Positions 45,909-56,109 of a stretch of DNA of 64,000 nucleotides are shown here, piece by piece. Source of the stretch: Nemertoderma westbladi (taxonomy: Eukaryota; Xenacoelomorpha; Nemertodermatida; Nemertodermatidae); NCBI GenBank assembly GCA_032718475.1, contig JAUCBJ010001184.1:1-64000 (forward strand). The letters are read 5' to 3'. The stretch's first letter is position 1. The number at the start of each line of letters is the position of its first letter. Position numbers and translations under genes: made by a program. The notes beneath the pieces are model-generated. The model did not search any database, was not told where the DNA came from, and saw only the letters and a list, made by a program, of their open reading frames with translations.

Positions 45909-46953
45909 ATGTGGAAGGAAAGGCGCGAGGGTTTCTGAGAAGCGCTACGATAAACATATTATCGTACTGTAATCGTATAAACTGCTAGATTACTGTACAA
46001 CTATAGTAAATAAACTGTTAATTGTGCTAACCGGGTGTTATCTGTTGTGTTCAACATCCAAAAGCACTGTTTCATTTAAATATTATACAAGTCAACAAAC
46101 AAGATAAAGATAAAACCAAAATCCTTTAAATTCTGATTCTACAAAAAAATTGCCATAAAAATCAAACTCTCATTATGTTTGTAATGCTATAAAGCACTGG
46201 GGGTCTAAGATACATCAATATAATTATTATGAACTATACAAATACACCAATAATTTAGTAAATTAGATTACCTGATGTAACCCAACCAATCTCATGGCAA
46301 TGTCTTAATTGTTTAGTTTTCTGTTTGCTGTTCTATAGACTTTAATTTATTGTTTTGGTTAGAACGACGTGCCACTGCAACCTTTCTATTGAGAAACTAT
46401 ATTAATTCGACGAGATGGGATTACCCCCCCCTTCCCACAATCCATTATAAATTTCTAACAACCCGTTACGTACTTAACAACAAACGCAGATCTGTTATTC
46501 TAACTTATATTATGTACTATATAGTAGTTACTATTGAAATAATAATATTGCGCCCATTTTTAAAATATGTACACTTACACTCGTTTTGACCAACAAAATC
46601 TAAACTCAAGACTAACCAAAATCAATATAGTTTTGGATAAATTAAATTGTTTAAATATTAAGGATAAATTTAATAATTGTTAGTTATAATAATGAAATGA
46701 GAACATTAAATACATCCAATGTTTAGCACATTCCATAAGGTAAGGTAAACACACCCAAGTAAAAACAACTAAAAACAATTATAAAAACTATAAAGTCTAT
46801 AATGCAGTGTATACACTGAAGCAACCAATCACTGCCTTGTTTTCGATAATGTTGTCTTCTGATTCGCTGTAAGTCCGTTAGCTACATGGCTACTGAAGGG
46901 CGTTGTCCGTATTACAGTGAACCCCACTGTGTGTGTGGTGGCGTCGGTAACTG
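45909..46953. other. Region downstream of NF-YA, no gene seen
   Basis: AT-rich. At 46346-46366 there is one copy of the core TTTATTGTTTTGGTTAGAA, the repeat that is tandem at 9.9-10.5 kb. The 79-codon ORF starting at 46350 begins in that repeat and is not protein-like. Confidence 0.55.
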
Positions 46954-47091
46954 CTAGCTTATACCGTTTGTTGTAGTTTGTGGCGTTGTCGATCGTTGCA
47001 GTCCTGTAGTCGCCCGCTGTACTTGATTGTTTAAAAAGTCACTGAGATTCATACCTGAGAGAATCTGTTGGTTGGATTCGTCCATTTCGCC
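46954..47091 (-). CDS. Candidate last exon of NF-YA (alternative)
   Basis: The acceptor TTTTGCAG at 47099-47092 opens a 46-codon reading to TAG at 46956-46954: GEMDESNQQILSGMNLSDFL and a Ser/Thr/Gln/Asn-rich tail. Phase 0 fits direct joining to the DNA-binding exon (ends phase 0). The composition looks coding, but no family signature exists at this end. It may instead be a 5' exon of another minus-strand gene starting at the internal Met. Confidence 0.35.
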   Translation of the reverse strand, partial: GEMDESNQQILSGMNLSDFLNNQVQRATTGLQRSTTPQTTTNGIS

Positions 47092-47607
47092 CTGCAAAAT
47101 TCCACAAAACATTTATCTATAGTTGTAGACCCAATGGCGGCATCAATTTGGTAACTTGGTCCTGTAAAGTGCTCAAGCTCAAGCTGAAGATGTAGTTTTT
47201 ACTTTTTTCTAATATGTAGTAAGTAGAATTCTGAATCAGAATTCAGAACATAATTGCGACAGATTTTACAATTAGACTTATATATTATTTCCCTTATACC
47301 AACTCTATATATCACGATTATAAAGCCCCAGAAGCATTCAGCTGCGGTAAAAATCAAACACAAAGTAGTAGCTACAATTATAATAAACAGCCTCTATTAT
47401 ATATTATAGATCATCCAAGTTGCAACTCTCCTTTAACGAAACCCAAATAGTATACAATGCCCAACCTCAAATTCAAGCAAGATATTACAGTAGCTGTGAG
47501 TTGTTATCTACAAACAATAGCATAAAGAGCAAATAACGGATGTTTAAATAAAATAAATTACATGCCACCCACCAACCCAACTTAATGAAAATAAAATTGA
47601 AATTGTT

Positions 47608-47679
47608 TCATATATTTAACTTATTGCCGGGGTGGTTATTGGGGCCACCACCATTGTTTTCGGCAGCAATTATTCGTCC
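47608..47679 (-). CDS. Candidate last exon of NF-YA
   Basis: Just inside the end of the satellite-filled intron, the acceptor AAACAGAG gives 23 codons and a stop (GRIIAAENNGGGPNNHPGNK, then LNI). The phase (0) matches the preceding exon. NF-YA proteins have short, variable, Asn/Asp-rich tails after the DNA-binding domain. If the first AG is used instead, the tail is only Arg-Asp-Glu and a stop. Transcript data are needed to choose between this and 47091-46954. Confidence 0.45.
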   Translation of the reverse strand, partial: GRIIAAENNGGGPNNHPGNKLNI

Positions 47680-47910
47680 CTCTGTTTAATAAATAATAAA
47701 AATGGTTCATCATTAAAAACAATAACTTTACAGTATTATATATTGTGCTTCGATGTATAGAACATATTAAGTAAAAGTACAATCATATTTCATGCAATCG
47801 TTACTACAAAATTCGATATATTATTAGTTGCTTAATTCTAGAACAAAATCGACCTGTAAATAGTGAAGACTTTGTTTTGGACAGACAGATATCTATCTGA
47901 CCCTCTCACA
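47680..47910. other. Intron sequence left of the 54-bp array
   Basis: AT-rich, ends with the acceptor of the candidate exon at 47679. Nothing else recognised. Confidence 0.5.
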
Positions 47911-49712
47911 CTTACTTACTTGGCCCTCTCATAAAGCCACCCCTTACCTGGCCACCCCATAACCAACTCTTACTTGGCCCCCTCATAAAGCCACCCCTTA
48001 CCTGGCCTCCCCATCATAACCAACACTTACTTGTACCCCTCATAAAGCCACCCCTTACCTGGCCTCCCCATAACCAACTCTTACTTGGCCCCCTCATAAA
48101 GCCACCCCTTACCTGGCCTCCCCATAACCAACTCTTACTTGGCCCCCTCATAAAGCCACCCCTTACCTGGCCTCCCCATCATAACCAACACTTACTTGTA
48201 CCCCTCATAAAGCCACCCCTTACCTGGCCTCCCCATAACCAACTCTTACTTGGCCCCCTCATAAAGCCACCCCTTACCTGGCCTCCCCATAACCAACTCT
48301 TACTTGGCCCCCTCATAAAGCCACCCCTTACCTGGCTTCCCCATCATAACCAACACTTACTTGTACACCTCATAAAGCCACCCCTTACCTGGCCTCCCCA
48401 TAACCAACCCTTACTTGGCCCCCTCATAAAGCCACTCCTTACCTGGCCTCCCCATAACCAACTCTTACTTGGCCCCCTCATAAAGCCACCACTTACCTAT
48501 GGCCACCCCATAACCAACACTTACTTGTACCCCTCATAAAGCCACCCCTTACCTGGCCACCCCATAACCAACACTTACTTGGCCCCCTCGTAAAGCCACC
48601 CCTTACCTGGCCTCCCTATAACCAACTCTTACTTGTACCCCTCATAAAGCCACCCCTTACCTGGCCTCCCCATAACCAACTCTTACTTGGCCCCCTCATA
48701 AAGCCGCCCCTTACCTGGCCTCCCCATCATAACCAACTCTTACTTGGCCCCCTCATAAAGCCGCCCCTTACCTGGCCTCCCCATCATAACCAACTCTTAC
48801 TTGGCCCCCTCATAAAGCCGCCCCTTACCTGGCCTCCCCATCATAACCAACTCTTACTTGCCCCCCTCATAAAGCCACCCCTTACCTGGCCTCCCCATAA
48901 CCAACACTTACTTGGCCCCCTCATAAAGCCACCCCTTACCTGGCCTCCCCATAACCAACTCTTACTTGGCCCCCTCATAAAGCCACCCCTTACCTGGCCT
49001 CCCCATAACCAACTCTTACTTGGCCCCCTCATAAAGCCGCCCCTTACCTGGCCTCCCCATCATAACCAACTCTTACTTGCCCCCCTCATAAAGCCACCCC
49101 TTACCTGGCCTCCCCATAACCAACACTTACTTGGCCCCCTCATAAAGCCGGCCCTTACCTGGCCTCCCCATAACCAACCCTTACTTGGCCCCCTCATAAA
49201 GCCACCACTTACCTATGGCCACCCCATAACCAACACTTACTTGTACCCCTCATAAAGCCACCCCTTACCTGGCCTCCCCATAACCAACTCTTACTTGGCC
49301 CCCTCATAAAGCCGGCCCTTACCTGGCCTCCCCATCATAACCAACACTTACTTGGCCCCCTCATAAAGCCACCCCTTGCCAGGCCACCCCATAACCAACT
49401 CTTACTTGTACCCCTCATAAAGCCACCCGTTACCTGGCCTCCCCCTAACCAACTCCTACTTGGCCCCCTCATAAAGCCACCCCTTACCTGGCCACCCCAT
49501 AACCAATTCTTACTTGTACCCCTCATAAAGCCACCCTTTACCTGGCCTCCCCATAACCAACTCCTACTTGGCCCCCTCATAAAGCCACCCCTTGCCAGGC
49601 CACCCCATAACCAACACTTACTTGTACCCCTCATAAAGCCACCCCTTACCTGGCCTCCCCATAACCAACACTTACTTGGCCCCCTCATAAAGCCACCCCT
49701 TGCCAGGCCACC
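47911..49712. repeat. 54-bp (2 x 27) minisatellite in an NF-YA intron, left part
   Basis: Copies of a unit whose minus strand reads GGCCAGGTAAGGGGTGG, then a TTTATGAG stretch, then GGCCAAGTAAGTGTTGG. The two halves are related, so the 54-bp unit is a dimer of about 27 bp. Length variants arise from CAT duplication (CCCATCATAACC) and TGTACC for TGGCCC. Each half holds a donor-like GTAAG on the NF-YA strand. The array continues at 52700 after a LINE insertion. Confidence 0.95.
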
Positions 49713-52699
49713 CTGGCAAGGGTACTAGCCTCGGTAAACACCCTAACACTCGGGTCCCCAATGCGACAAGGTGAGCTGACTGCCTTGGCAGATAAGCTTT
49801 CTCTTAGCGCAGTGGGTGTTCAAGAGCACCGAATGCAGACTGGACAGACTGATGAGGTTCTGATTAAGGACATGGGGGGCGGTTGGCGACTCGCCCTCGC
49901 GTCAGCAGATGATAGTGGCAATGGTGGAATTGGTCTATTGATGAATCCAACTGCACATGCAGCATTGGACAAAATAAACCAAATCTCTAACCGCATCATC
50001 CGTTGCCACTTCTCATGTTCTGGAAGACTGGCTAAGAAGTTTCCTAAGGTGGTTCTGATTGTGTGCTACTCTCCAACTAGTGTTGCCCCTGTAGAGGAGG
50101 TGGAAAATTTCTACCACAATCTACAAGCAGCTACTGATGGAGTGGATCAGCATGCATTCTTAACATTCCTGGGAGACTTTAATGCAAGTCTGCATCAATC
50201 ACCTACATCGCCCTGGGTCTATAGCAATAGTGTTAACCGAAATTCTGTCCATCTTCAGGATTTTATCTCTGGAAATGGATTGTTTTCGGCTGGAACCCAG
50301 TTCAAGAAGCGAACTGGAAAGCTATGGACTCATAGTGGACCCAGTGGTCACAAGTCCCAGATAGACCATATTCTGTTTCGTAGGAAATACAGGAGCTCTA
50401 TACAAGACTGTAATGCATTTACACTTCGACCTTTCTCCAGTGATCACCGCCTTATTGTGGCCAAGGTAAGACTTAGTCTGCGTGCTAGCAGAACAACGAA
50501 ATCTGCCTTGCCGCGGCATGACTGGTCCTCTCTGTTGCAACAGCCAAGTGTGAGATCCAGCTTCACACTACAGCTGAGCAACAGGTATGAGGCTCTTGCC
50601 TCTGAGGCGGCAGATCACTGTGAGGGCTATACTGCCTTTACAGAAGCAGTTAAGTTAGCAGCTGCAGAAACAGTTCCTGTATACCCTCGAAACAGGAAAA
50701 GGGCCCCCTGGACTGACAACAAAATTCAGAAGTGCCGAAATGACCTTCATAAGGCACAGAAAGAGTCCCGACTCAAACAGACTACAGCAGCCAAGAATGC
50801 AGTTAAGGCTGCATCTAGGTCCCTGAACAGGCAGTACTCTGCTAATCTACAGGAGCTAATAAACCAACAGGTTGATGCCATCAATGATGCTGACGACAGC
50901 AGGCAATCATCCCAGGCATGGAAATCGATCAATCTGCTTACTGGGCGGAAAAGCCAACCAACCACCAAGGTTAAGGCTGAATCACCAGCCGATCGCCTCA
51001 ATGGTTGGAAAGCCCACTTTGAAAAGCTCCTCAATAATGACAGGGTATTGCCTGATAACTTTATAGAAGTAAAAGTGTCTGAGTCTGTACTCCCAGATAT
51101 TCCCATTGGCGATATCTCCTTTGCAGAAGTGAAGGCTGCTGCAAACAGCATTAAGACCAATCGTGCCAGTGGAGTAGATGGTGTTCCCCCTGAGGTCTTT
51201 AAAATACCTGAGTGTTTAAAGCTCATCTATCCCATCATAGTAGACATGTACCGAACAACAAGAGTCCCACAAGAAATGAAAACAAATAAGTTGGTGCCAG
51301 TTCCCAAGAAGGGCAACCTAACACTCTATGGTTCTTTTCGGGGAATCTCATTGATCTCGATTGCTGCAAAGCTATACAATAGGATTCTATTAAATCGCAT
51401 CAGGGATCCCATTGAGAGACTGCTCCGTGGAAATCAGAATGGGTTCCGTAAAGGTCGTGGGACCATGGAGCCCATTTTGGCACTTAGAAGGATAATTGAA
51501 GAGTTATCAAAAAAGAAAGACAGGCATCTGGCTGTTATCTTTGTTGACTTCTTCAAGGCCTTTGATTCAGTCTCTCGCTCACGTATGTTCAGCATACTTT
51601 CATTATATGGGATTCCTGATGAAATTATTGCAGCAATCAGATCAGTATACGATGGTTCGACAACATTTGTGTCTACTGTTGATGGTGACACAGAACCATT
51701 TGAAGTGTTATGGGGCGTCCTCCAAGGAGACACACTTGCACCATTCTTGTTCATTATTGTGGTTGACTATGTTCTACGCATGTCCTTAGATCATTATAAT
51801 GATGATGGAGTGATGATAACTCCACCTACTGGCTCCAGAAGTCGAGGAAATCCTGCCAAGTACCTAACTGATCTAGACTTTGCTGATGACTTAGGAGTAC
51901 TCTCAGAATCATTAGAGGGAGCCCAACGGCTCCTCAGCTCATTAGAACATGCTGCTTCTAGTGTTGGTCTTTTTGTTAACTCCAGAAAGACCAAAATTCT
52001 GACAGTTAACTTTGAAAGTCCTCAGCAAGTCTCTGATCGGATGAGCATAAGCTCAAAGGATGGTATGCTTGAGCATGTGGACGACTTCTGTTACCTGGGA
52101 TCATGGATCCGGAAGTCAGGTGAGGACCTTCGAATACGTAAGGGAAAGGCATGGGCAGCCTTGAATAGGCTTTCCAGGATTTGGAAGTCACCGAGAATTA
52201 ATCGGAAACTTAAAGTCCGATTATTTAGAGCAGCAGTTGTTCCAGTACTCCTCTACGGGAGTCCATGCTGGGCTCTAACTGCTGAGGACACCAAATCTCT
52301 GGATGGCACATTCACAAGAATGCTACGCCGGGCTCATTGTGTCAAGTACAATGCACACATCTCCAACGAGACACTATATAACATTGGAGGTGTCTCATTG
52401 GTTCCCCCAAGCTTGACACTAGAACAAAATCGCCTCCGCTTTGCAGGACATTGCTTTCGCCGTGAGGACCAGCCAGTGCATAATCTTGTACTTTGGCAGC
52501 CTCATGGAGTGAATAACAATGGTGGACAGCCCATGACTTTCTTGAGACGCATCTTAAAGGACACTGGCCTTAAAGATGCGGATGATCTAGCAAATGTCAT
52601 GGGTGATAGGGAGTTGTGGCGGTGCAATTTTGTTGACAAGCCGGCACAGCATTCTTAAAAATGCAGCTGCAATGCAGCATGCCGATCCTAGTAGTAGTA
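49713..52699 (+). mobile_element. RTE-like LINE copy B with an intact ORF, inserted in the minisatellite
   Basis: The 11-bp duplication GCCAGGCCACC (49702-49712 and 52700-52710) is satellite sequence. The element starts just before the endonuclease and ends in a (TAG)n tail. Short tandem-repeat tails are usual in RTE-type LINEs. It lacks the ~130-residue N-terminal extension and 5' leader of copy A, so it is 5'-truncated, but the endonuclease and RT are whole. It is opposite in orientation to NF-YA. Confidence 0.93.
49761..52658 (+). CDS. LINE endonuclease-reverse transcriptase, intact
   Basis: 965 residues without a stop. The APE-type endonuclease covers ~1-240: QEHR at 21-24, GDFN at 138-141, SDH at 227-229, and the frame is open upstream through ASVNTLTL, which supplies the first catalytic Asn. 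A linker follows. The RT covers ~460-760: RASGVDGVP at 468, FVDFFKAFDS with D596 (motif A), QGD at 655-657 (motif B), FADD at 707-710 (catalytic pair). The C-terminal part has LLYGSPCWALT at ~831 and the usual LINE tail region. It nicks target DNA and copies its own RNA into the nick. The genuine start in the full element is probably upstream, as in copy A. All catalytic residues are present, so it could be recently active. Confidence 0.93.
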   Translation: MRQGELTALADKLSLSAVGVQEHRMQTGQTDEVLIKDMGGGWRLALASADDSGNGGIGLLMNPTAHAALDKINQISNRIIRCHFSCSGRLAKKFPKVVLIVCYSPTSVAPVEEVENFYHNLQAATDGVDQHAFLTFLGDFNASLHQSPTSPWVYSNSVNRNSVHLQDFISGNGLFSAGTQFKKRTGKLWTHSGPSGHKSQIDHILFRRKYRSSIQDCNAFTLRPFSSDHRLIVAKVRLSLRASRTTKSALPRHDWSSLLQQPSVRSSFTLQLSNRYEALASEAADHCEGYTAFTEAVKLAAAETVPVYPRNRKRAPWTDNKIQKCRNDLHKAQKESRLKQTTAAKNAVKAASRSLNRQYSANLQELINQQVDAINDADDSRQSSQAWKSINLLTGRKSQPTTKVKAESPADRLNGWKAHFEKLLNNDRVLPDNFIEVKVSESVLPDIPIGDISFAEVKAAANSIKTNRASGVDGVPPEVFKIPECLKLIYPIIVDMYRTTRVPQEMKTNKLVPVPKKGNLTLYGSFRGISLISIAAKLYNRILLNRIRDPIERLLRGNQNGFRKGRGTMEPILALRRIIEELSKKKDRHLAVIFVDFFKAFDSVSRSRMFSILSLYGIPDEIIAAIRSVYDGSTTFVSTVDGDTEPFEVLWGVLQGDTLAPFLFIIVVDYVLRMSLDHYNDDGVMITPPTGSRSRGNPAKYLTDLDFADDLGVLSESLEGAQRLLSSLEHAASSVGLFVNSRKTKILTVNFESPQQVSDRMSISSKDGMLEHVDDFCYLGSWIRKSGEDLRIRKGKAWAALNRLSRIWKSPRINRKLKVRLFRAAVVPVLLYGSPCWALTAEDTKSLDGTFTRMLRRAHCVKYNAHISNETLYNIGGVSLVPPSLTLEQNRLRFAGHCFRREDQPVHNLVLWQPHGVNNNGGQPMTFLRRILKDTGLKDADDLANVMGDRELWRCNFVDKPAQHS

Positions 52700-54574
52700 G
52701 CCAGGCCACCCCATAACCAACACTTACTTGTACCCCTCATAAAGCCACCCCTTACCTGGCCTCCCCATAACCAACACTTACTTGGCCCCCTCATAAAGCC
52801 ACCCCTTACCTGGCCTCCCCATAACCAACACTTACTTACTTGGCCACCTCATAAAGCCACCCCTTACCTGGCCTCCCCATAACCAACACTTACTTGTACC
52901 CCTCATAAAGCCACCCCTTACCTGGCCTCCCCATCATAACCAACTCTTACTTGGCCCCCTCATAAAGCCACCCCTTACCTGGCCTCCCCATAACCAACAC
53001 TTACTTGTACCCCTCATAAAGCCACCCCTTACCTGGCCTCCCCATCATAACCAACACTTACTTGGCCCCCTCATAAAGCCACCCCTTACCTGGCCTCCCC
53101 ATAACCAACACTTACTTGTACCCCTCATAAAGCCACCCCTTACCTGGCCTCCCCATCATAACCAACCCTTACTTGGCCCCCTCATAAAGCCGGCCCTTAC
53201 CTGGCCTCCATATAACAAACACTTACTTGGCCCCCTCATAAAGCCACCCCTTACCTGGCCTCCCCATAACCAACACTTACTTGTACCCCTCATAAAGCCA
53301 CCCCTTACCTGGCCTCCCCATCATAACCAACACTTACTTGGCCCCCTCATAAAGCCACCCCTTACCTGGCCTGCCCATCATAACCAACTCTTACTTGGCC
53401 CCCTCATAAAGCCGGCCCTTACCTGGCCTCCCCATCATAACCAACACTTACTTGGCCCCCTCATAAAGCCACCCCTTGCCAGGCCACCCCATAACCAACA
53501 CTTACTTGTACCCCTCATAAAGCCACCCCTTACCTGGCCTCCCCATAACCAACTCCTACTTGGGCCCCCTCATAAAGCCACCCCTTGCCAGGCCACCCCA
53601 TAACCAACACTTACTTGGCCCCCTCATAAAGCCACCCCTTACCTGGCCTCCCCATAACCAACACTTACTTGTACCCCTCATAAAGCCACCCCTTACATGG
53701 CCTCCCCATCATAACCAACTCTTACTTGGCCCCCTCATAAAGCCACCCCTTACCTGGCCTCCCCATAACCAACACTTACTTGTACCCCTCATAAAGCCAG
53801 CCCTTACCTGGCCTCCCCATAACCAACTCCTACTTGGGCCCCCTCATAAAGCCACCCCTTGCCAGGCCACCCCATAACCAACACTTACTTGGCCCCCTCA
53901 TAAAGCCACCCCTTACCTGGCCTCCCCATAACCAACACTTACTTGTACCCCTCATAAAGCCACCCCTTACCTGGCCTCCCCATCATAACCAACTCTTACT
54001 TGCCCCCCTCATAAAGCCACCCCTTACATGGCCTCCCCATCATAACCAACTCTTACTTGGCCCCCTCATAAAGCCAGCCCTTACCTGGCCTCCCCATAAC
54101 CAACTCTTACTTGGCCCCCTCATAAAGCCAGCCCTTACCTGGCCTCCCCATAACCAACTCTTACTTGGCCCCCTCATAAAGCCAGCCCTTACCTGGCCTC
54201 CCCATAACCAACTCTTACTTGGCCCCCTCATAAAGCCAGCCCTTACCTGGCCTCCCCATAACCAACACTTACTTGTACCCCTCATAAAGCCAGCCCTTAC
54301 CTGGCCTCCCCATAACCAACTCCTACTTGGGCCCCCTCATAAAGCCACCCCTTGCCAGGCCACCCCATAACCAACACTTACTTGGCCCCCTCATAAAGCC
54401 ACCCCTTGCCAGGCCACCCCATAACCAACACTTACTTGGCCCCCTCATAAAGCCACCCCTTACATGGCCTCCCCATCATAACCAACTCTTACTTGGCCCC
54501 CTCATAAAGCCACCCCTTACCTGGCCTCCCCATAACCAACACTTACTTGGCCCCCTCATAAAGCCACCCCTTAC
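52700..54574. repeat. 54-bp (2 x 27) minisatellite, right part, starting at the NF-YA exon edge
   Basis: Same unit as 47911-49712. The right end is the exon: on the minus strand the exon's last bases GGCCAG and its donor GTAAGGGGTGGC are the start of the first repeat unit. Long open frames across the array exist only because 54 is a multiple of three. Confidence 0.95.
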
Positions 54575-54803
54575 CTGGCCTGCGGGTAAAGCCTTTATAT
54601 GAAGATCGCCCGGCTCGTCCAACGTGAACTCGCTATCATTAAACGCGACGCCCTTTCGCGGGCCACTTTGGAAACGGCCACCTTCCCCACGATGCCGTAA
54701 CATGGCGTGTCTGTGTCGGGATTCGTGGAGGTATTTCCGACGTTCTTTCGGGATCTTTCCCAAAGCCTCTAATTTCGCACGGGCCTGACGTCTCTTCAGA
54801 ATT
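54575..54803 (-). CDS. NFYA: NF-YA exon: DNA-binding subdomain
   Basis: The acceptor TTTACAG at 54810-54804 and donor CAG/GTAAGG at 54575/54574 bound 229 nt. Reading: the end of the split Arg codon, then [38 protein letters not shown] and GEGGRF. This is the conserved NF-YA block that reads CCAAT; the RHRHAM...RGEGGRF motif is diagnostic. A family-variable tail follows ([20 protein letters not shown], then [11 protein letters not shown]). The exon joins in phase to 56105-55994. Its donor is the first of the many copies in the array to its left. Confidence 0.95.
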
Positions 54804-54854
54804 CTGTAAATAAATACGTCACTTTATATAAATACCACTTAAATTCAACAACAA
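54804..54854. other. Acceptor-side end of the NF-YA intron
   Basis: About 50 bp of unique AT-rich sequence with the 3' splice site (TTTACAG), between the DNA-binding exon and the 30-bp array. Confidence 0.7.
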
Positions 54855-55993
54855 GTTAAACTCCAACCCACCTATGATATTGTAGTTAAACTCCAACCCA
54901 CCTATGATATTGTAGTTAAACTCCAACCCACCTATGTATGTATGATATTGCAGTTAAACTCCAACCCACCTATGATATTGTAGTTAAACTCCAACCCACC
55001 TATGATATTGTAGTTAAACTCCAACCCACCTATGATATTGTAGTTAAACTCCAACCCACCTATGATATTGTAGTTAAACTCCAACCCACCTATGATATTG
55101 TAGTTAAACTCCAACCCACCTATGATATTGTAGTTAAACTCCAACCCACCTATGATATTGTAGTTAAACTCCAACCCACCTATGATATTGTAGTTAAACT
55201 CCAACCCACCGATATTGTAGTTAAACTCCAACCCACCTATGATATTGTAGTTAAACTCCAACCCACCTATGTATGTATGATATTGCAGTTAAACTCCAAC
55301 CCACCTATGATATTGTAGTTAAACTCCAACCCACCTATGATATTGTAGTTAAACTCCAACCCACCTATGATATTGTAGTTAAACTCCAACCCACCTATGA
55401 TATTGTAGTTAAACTCCAACCCACCTATGATATTGTAGTTAAACTCCAACCCACCTATGATATTGTAGTTAAACTCCAACCCACCTATGATATTGTAGTT
55501 AAACTCCAACCCACCTATGATATTGTAGTTAAACTCCAACCCACCTATGATATTGTAGTTAAACTCCAACCCACCTATGTATGATATTGCAGTTAAACTC
55601 CAACCCACCTATGATATTGTAGTTATACTCCAACCCACCTATGATATTGTAGTTAAACTCCAACCCACCTATGATATTGTAGTTAAACTCCAACCCACCT
55701 ATGTATGTATGATATTGCAGTTAAACTCCAACCCACCTATGTATGTATGATATTGCAGTTAAACTCCAACCCACCTATAATATTGTAGTTAAACTCCAAC
55801 CCACCTATGTATGATATTGTAGTTAAACTCCAACCCACCGATATTGTAGTTAAACTCCAACCCACCTATGATATTGTAGTTAAACTCCAACCCACCTATA
55901 ATATTGTAGTTAAACTCCAACCCACCTATGATATTGTAGTTAAACTCCAACCCACCTATGTATGTATGATATTGCAGTTAAACTCCAACCCAC
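54855..55993. repeat. 30-bp minisatellite in an NF-YA intron, starting at the exon edge
   Basis: About 38 copies of a 30-bp unit. On the minus strand it reads CAATATCATAGGTGGGTTGG, then AGTTTAACTA. The first 11 bases are the last bases of the preceding exon (codons for Gln-Tyr-His and AG of Arg) and GTGGGT is its donor. Variants have TATG duplications (CTATGTATGTATG) or lack CTAT. All six frames stay open because 30 is a multiple of three. Confidence 0.97.
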
Positions 55994-56105
55994 CTATGAT
56001 ATTGCTTCGCATTCACATACAATGGCTCTTCCTCCAGTAATTCTCCCCCGGTTGTAGCTGTGGATTCCTGTGGGGGAGTAGTTGTCACATTCGATGTACC
56101 AGCAC
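55994..56105 (-). CDS. NFYA: NF-YA exon: start of the conserved core (NF-YB/C interaction)
   Basis: The acceptor GGTTTCTAG and donor CATAG/GTGGGT bound 112 nt coding GAGTSNVTTTPPQESTATTG, then GELLEEEPLYVNAKQYHR. LYVNAKQYHR is the invariant start of the NF-YA core that contacts NF-YB/NF-YC. The last Arg codon is split AG/A with the next exon. The leading Gly codon is split G/GT with the previous exon, and phases agree. Confidence 0.95.
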
Positions 56106-56109
56106 CTAG

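Noticed and set aside
48841-54370. Repeat ORFs in the 54-bp array (Pro/His/Leu-rich on plus, Gly/Trp-rich on minus)
   Set aside because: 54 is a multiple of three, so frames stay open. They lie in an NF-YA intron.
54932-56040. Periodic 10-residue repeat ORFs on both strands
   Set aside because: The 30-bp unit has no stop in several frames. This is intron satellite, not a repeat protein.
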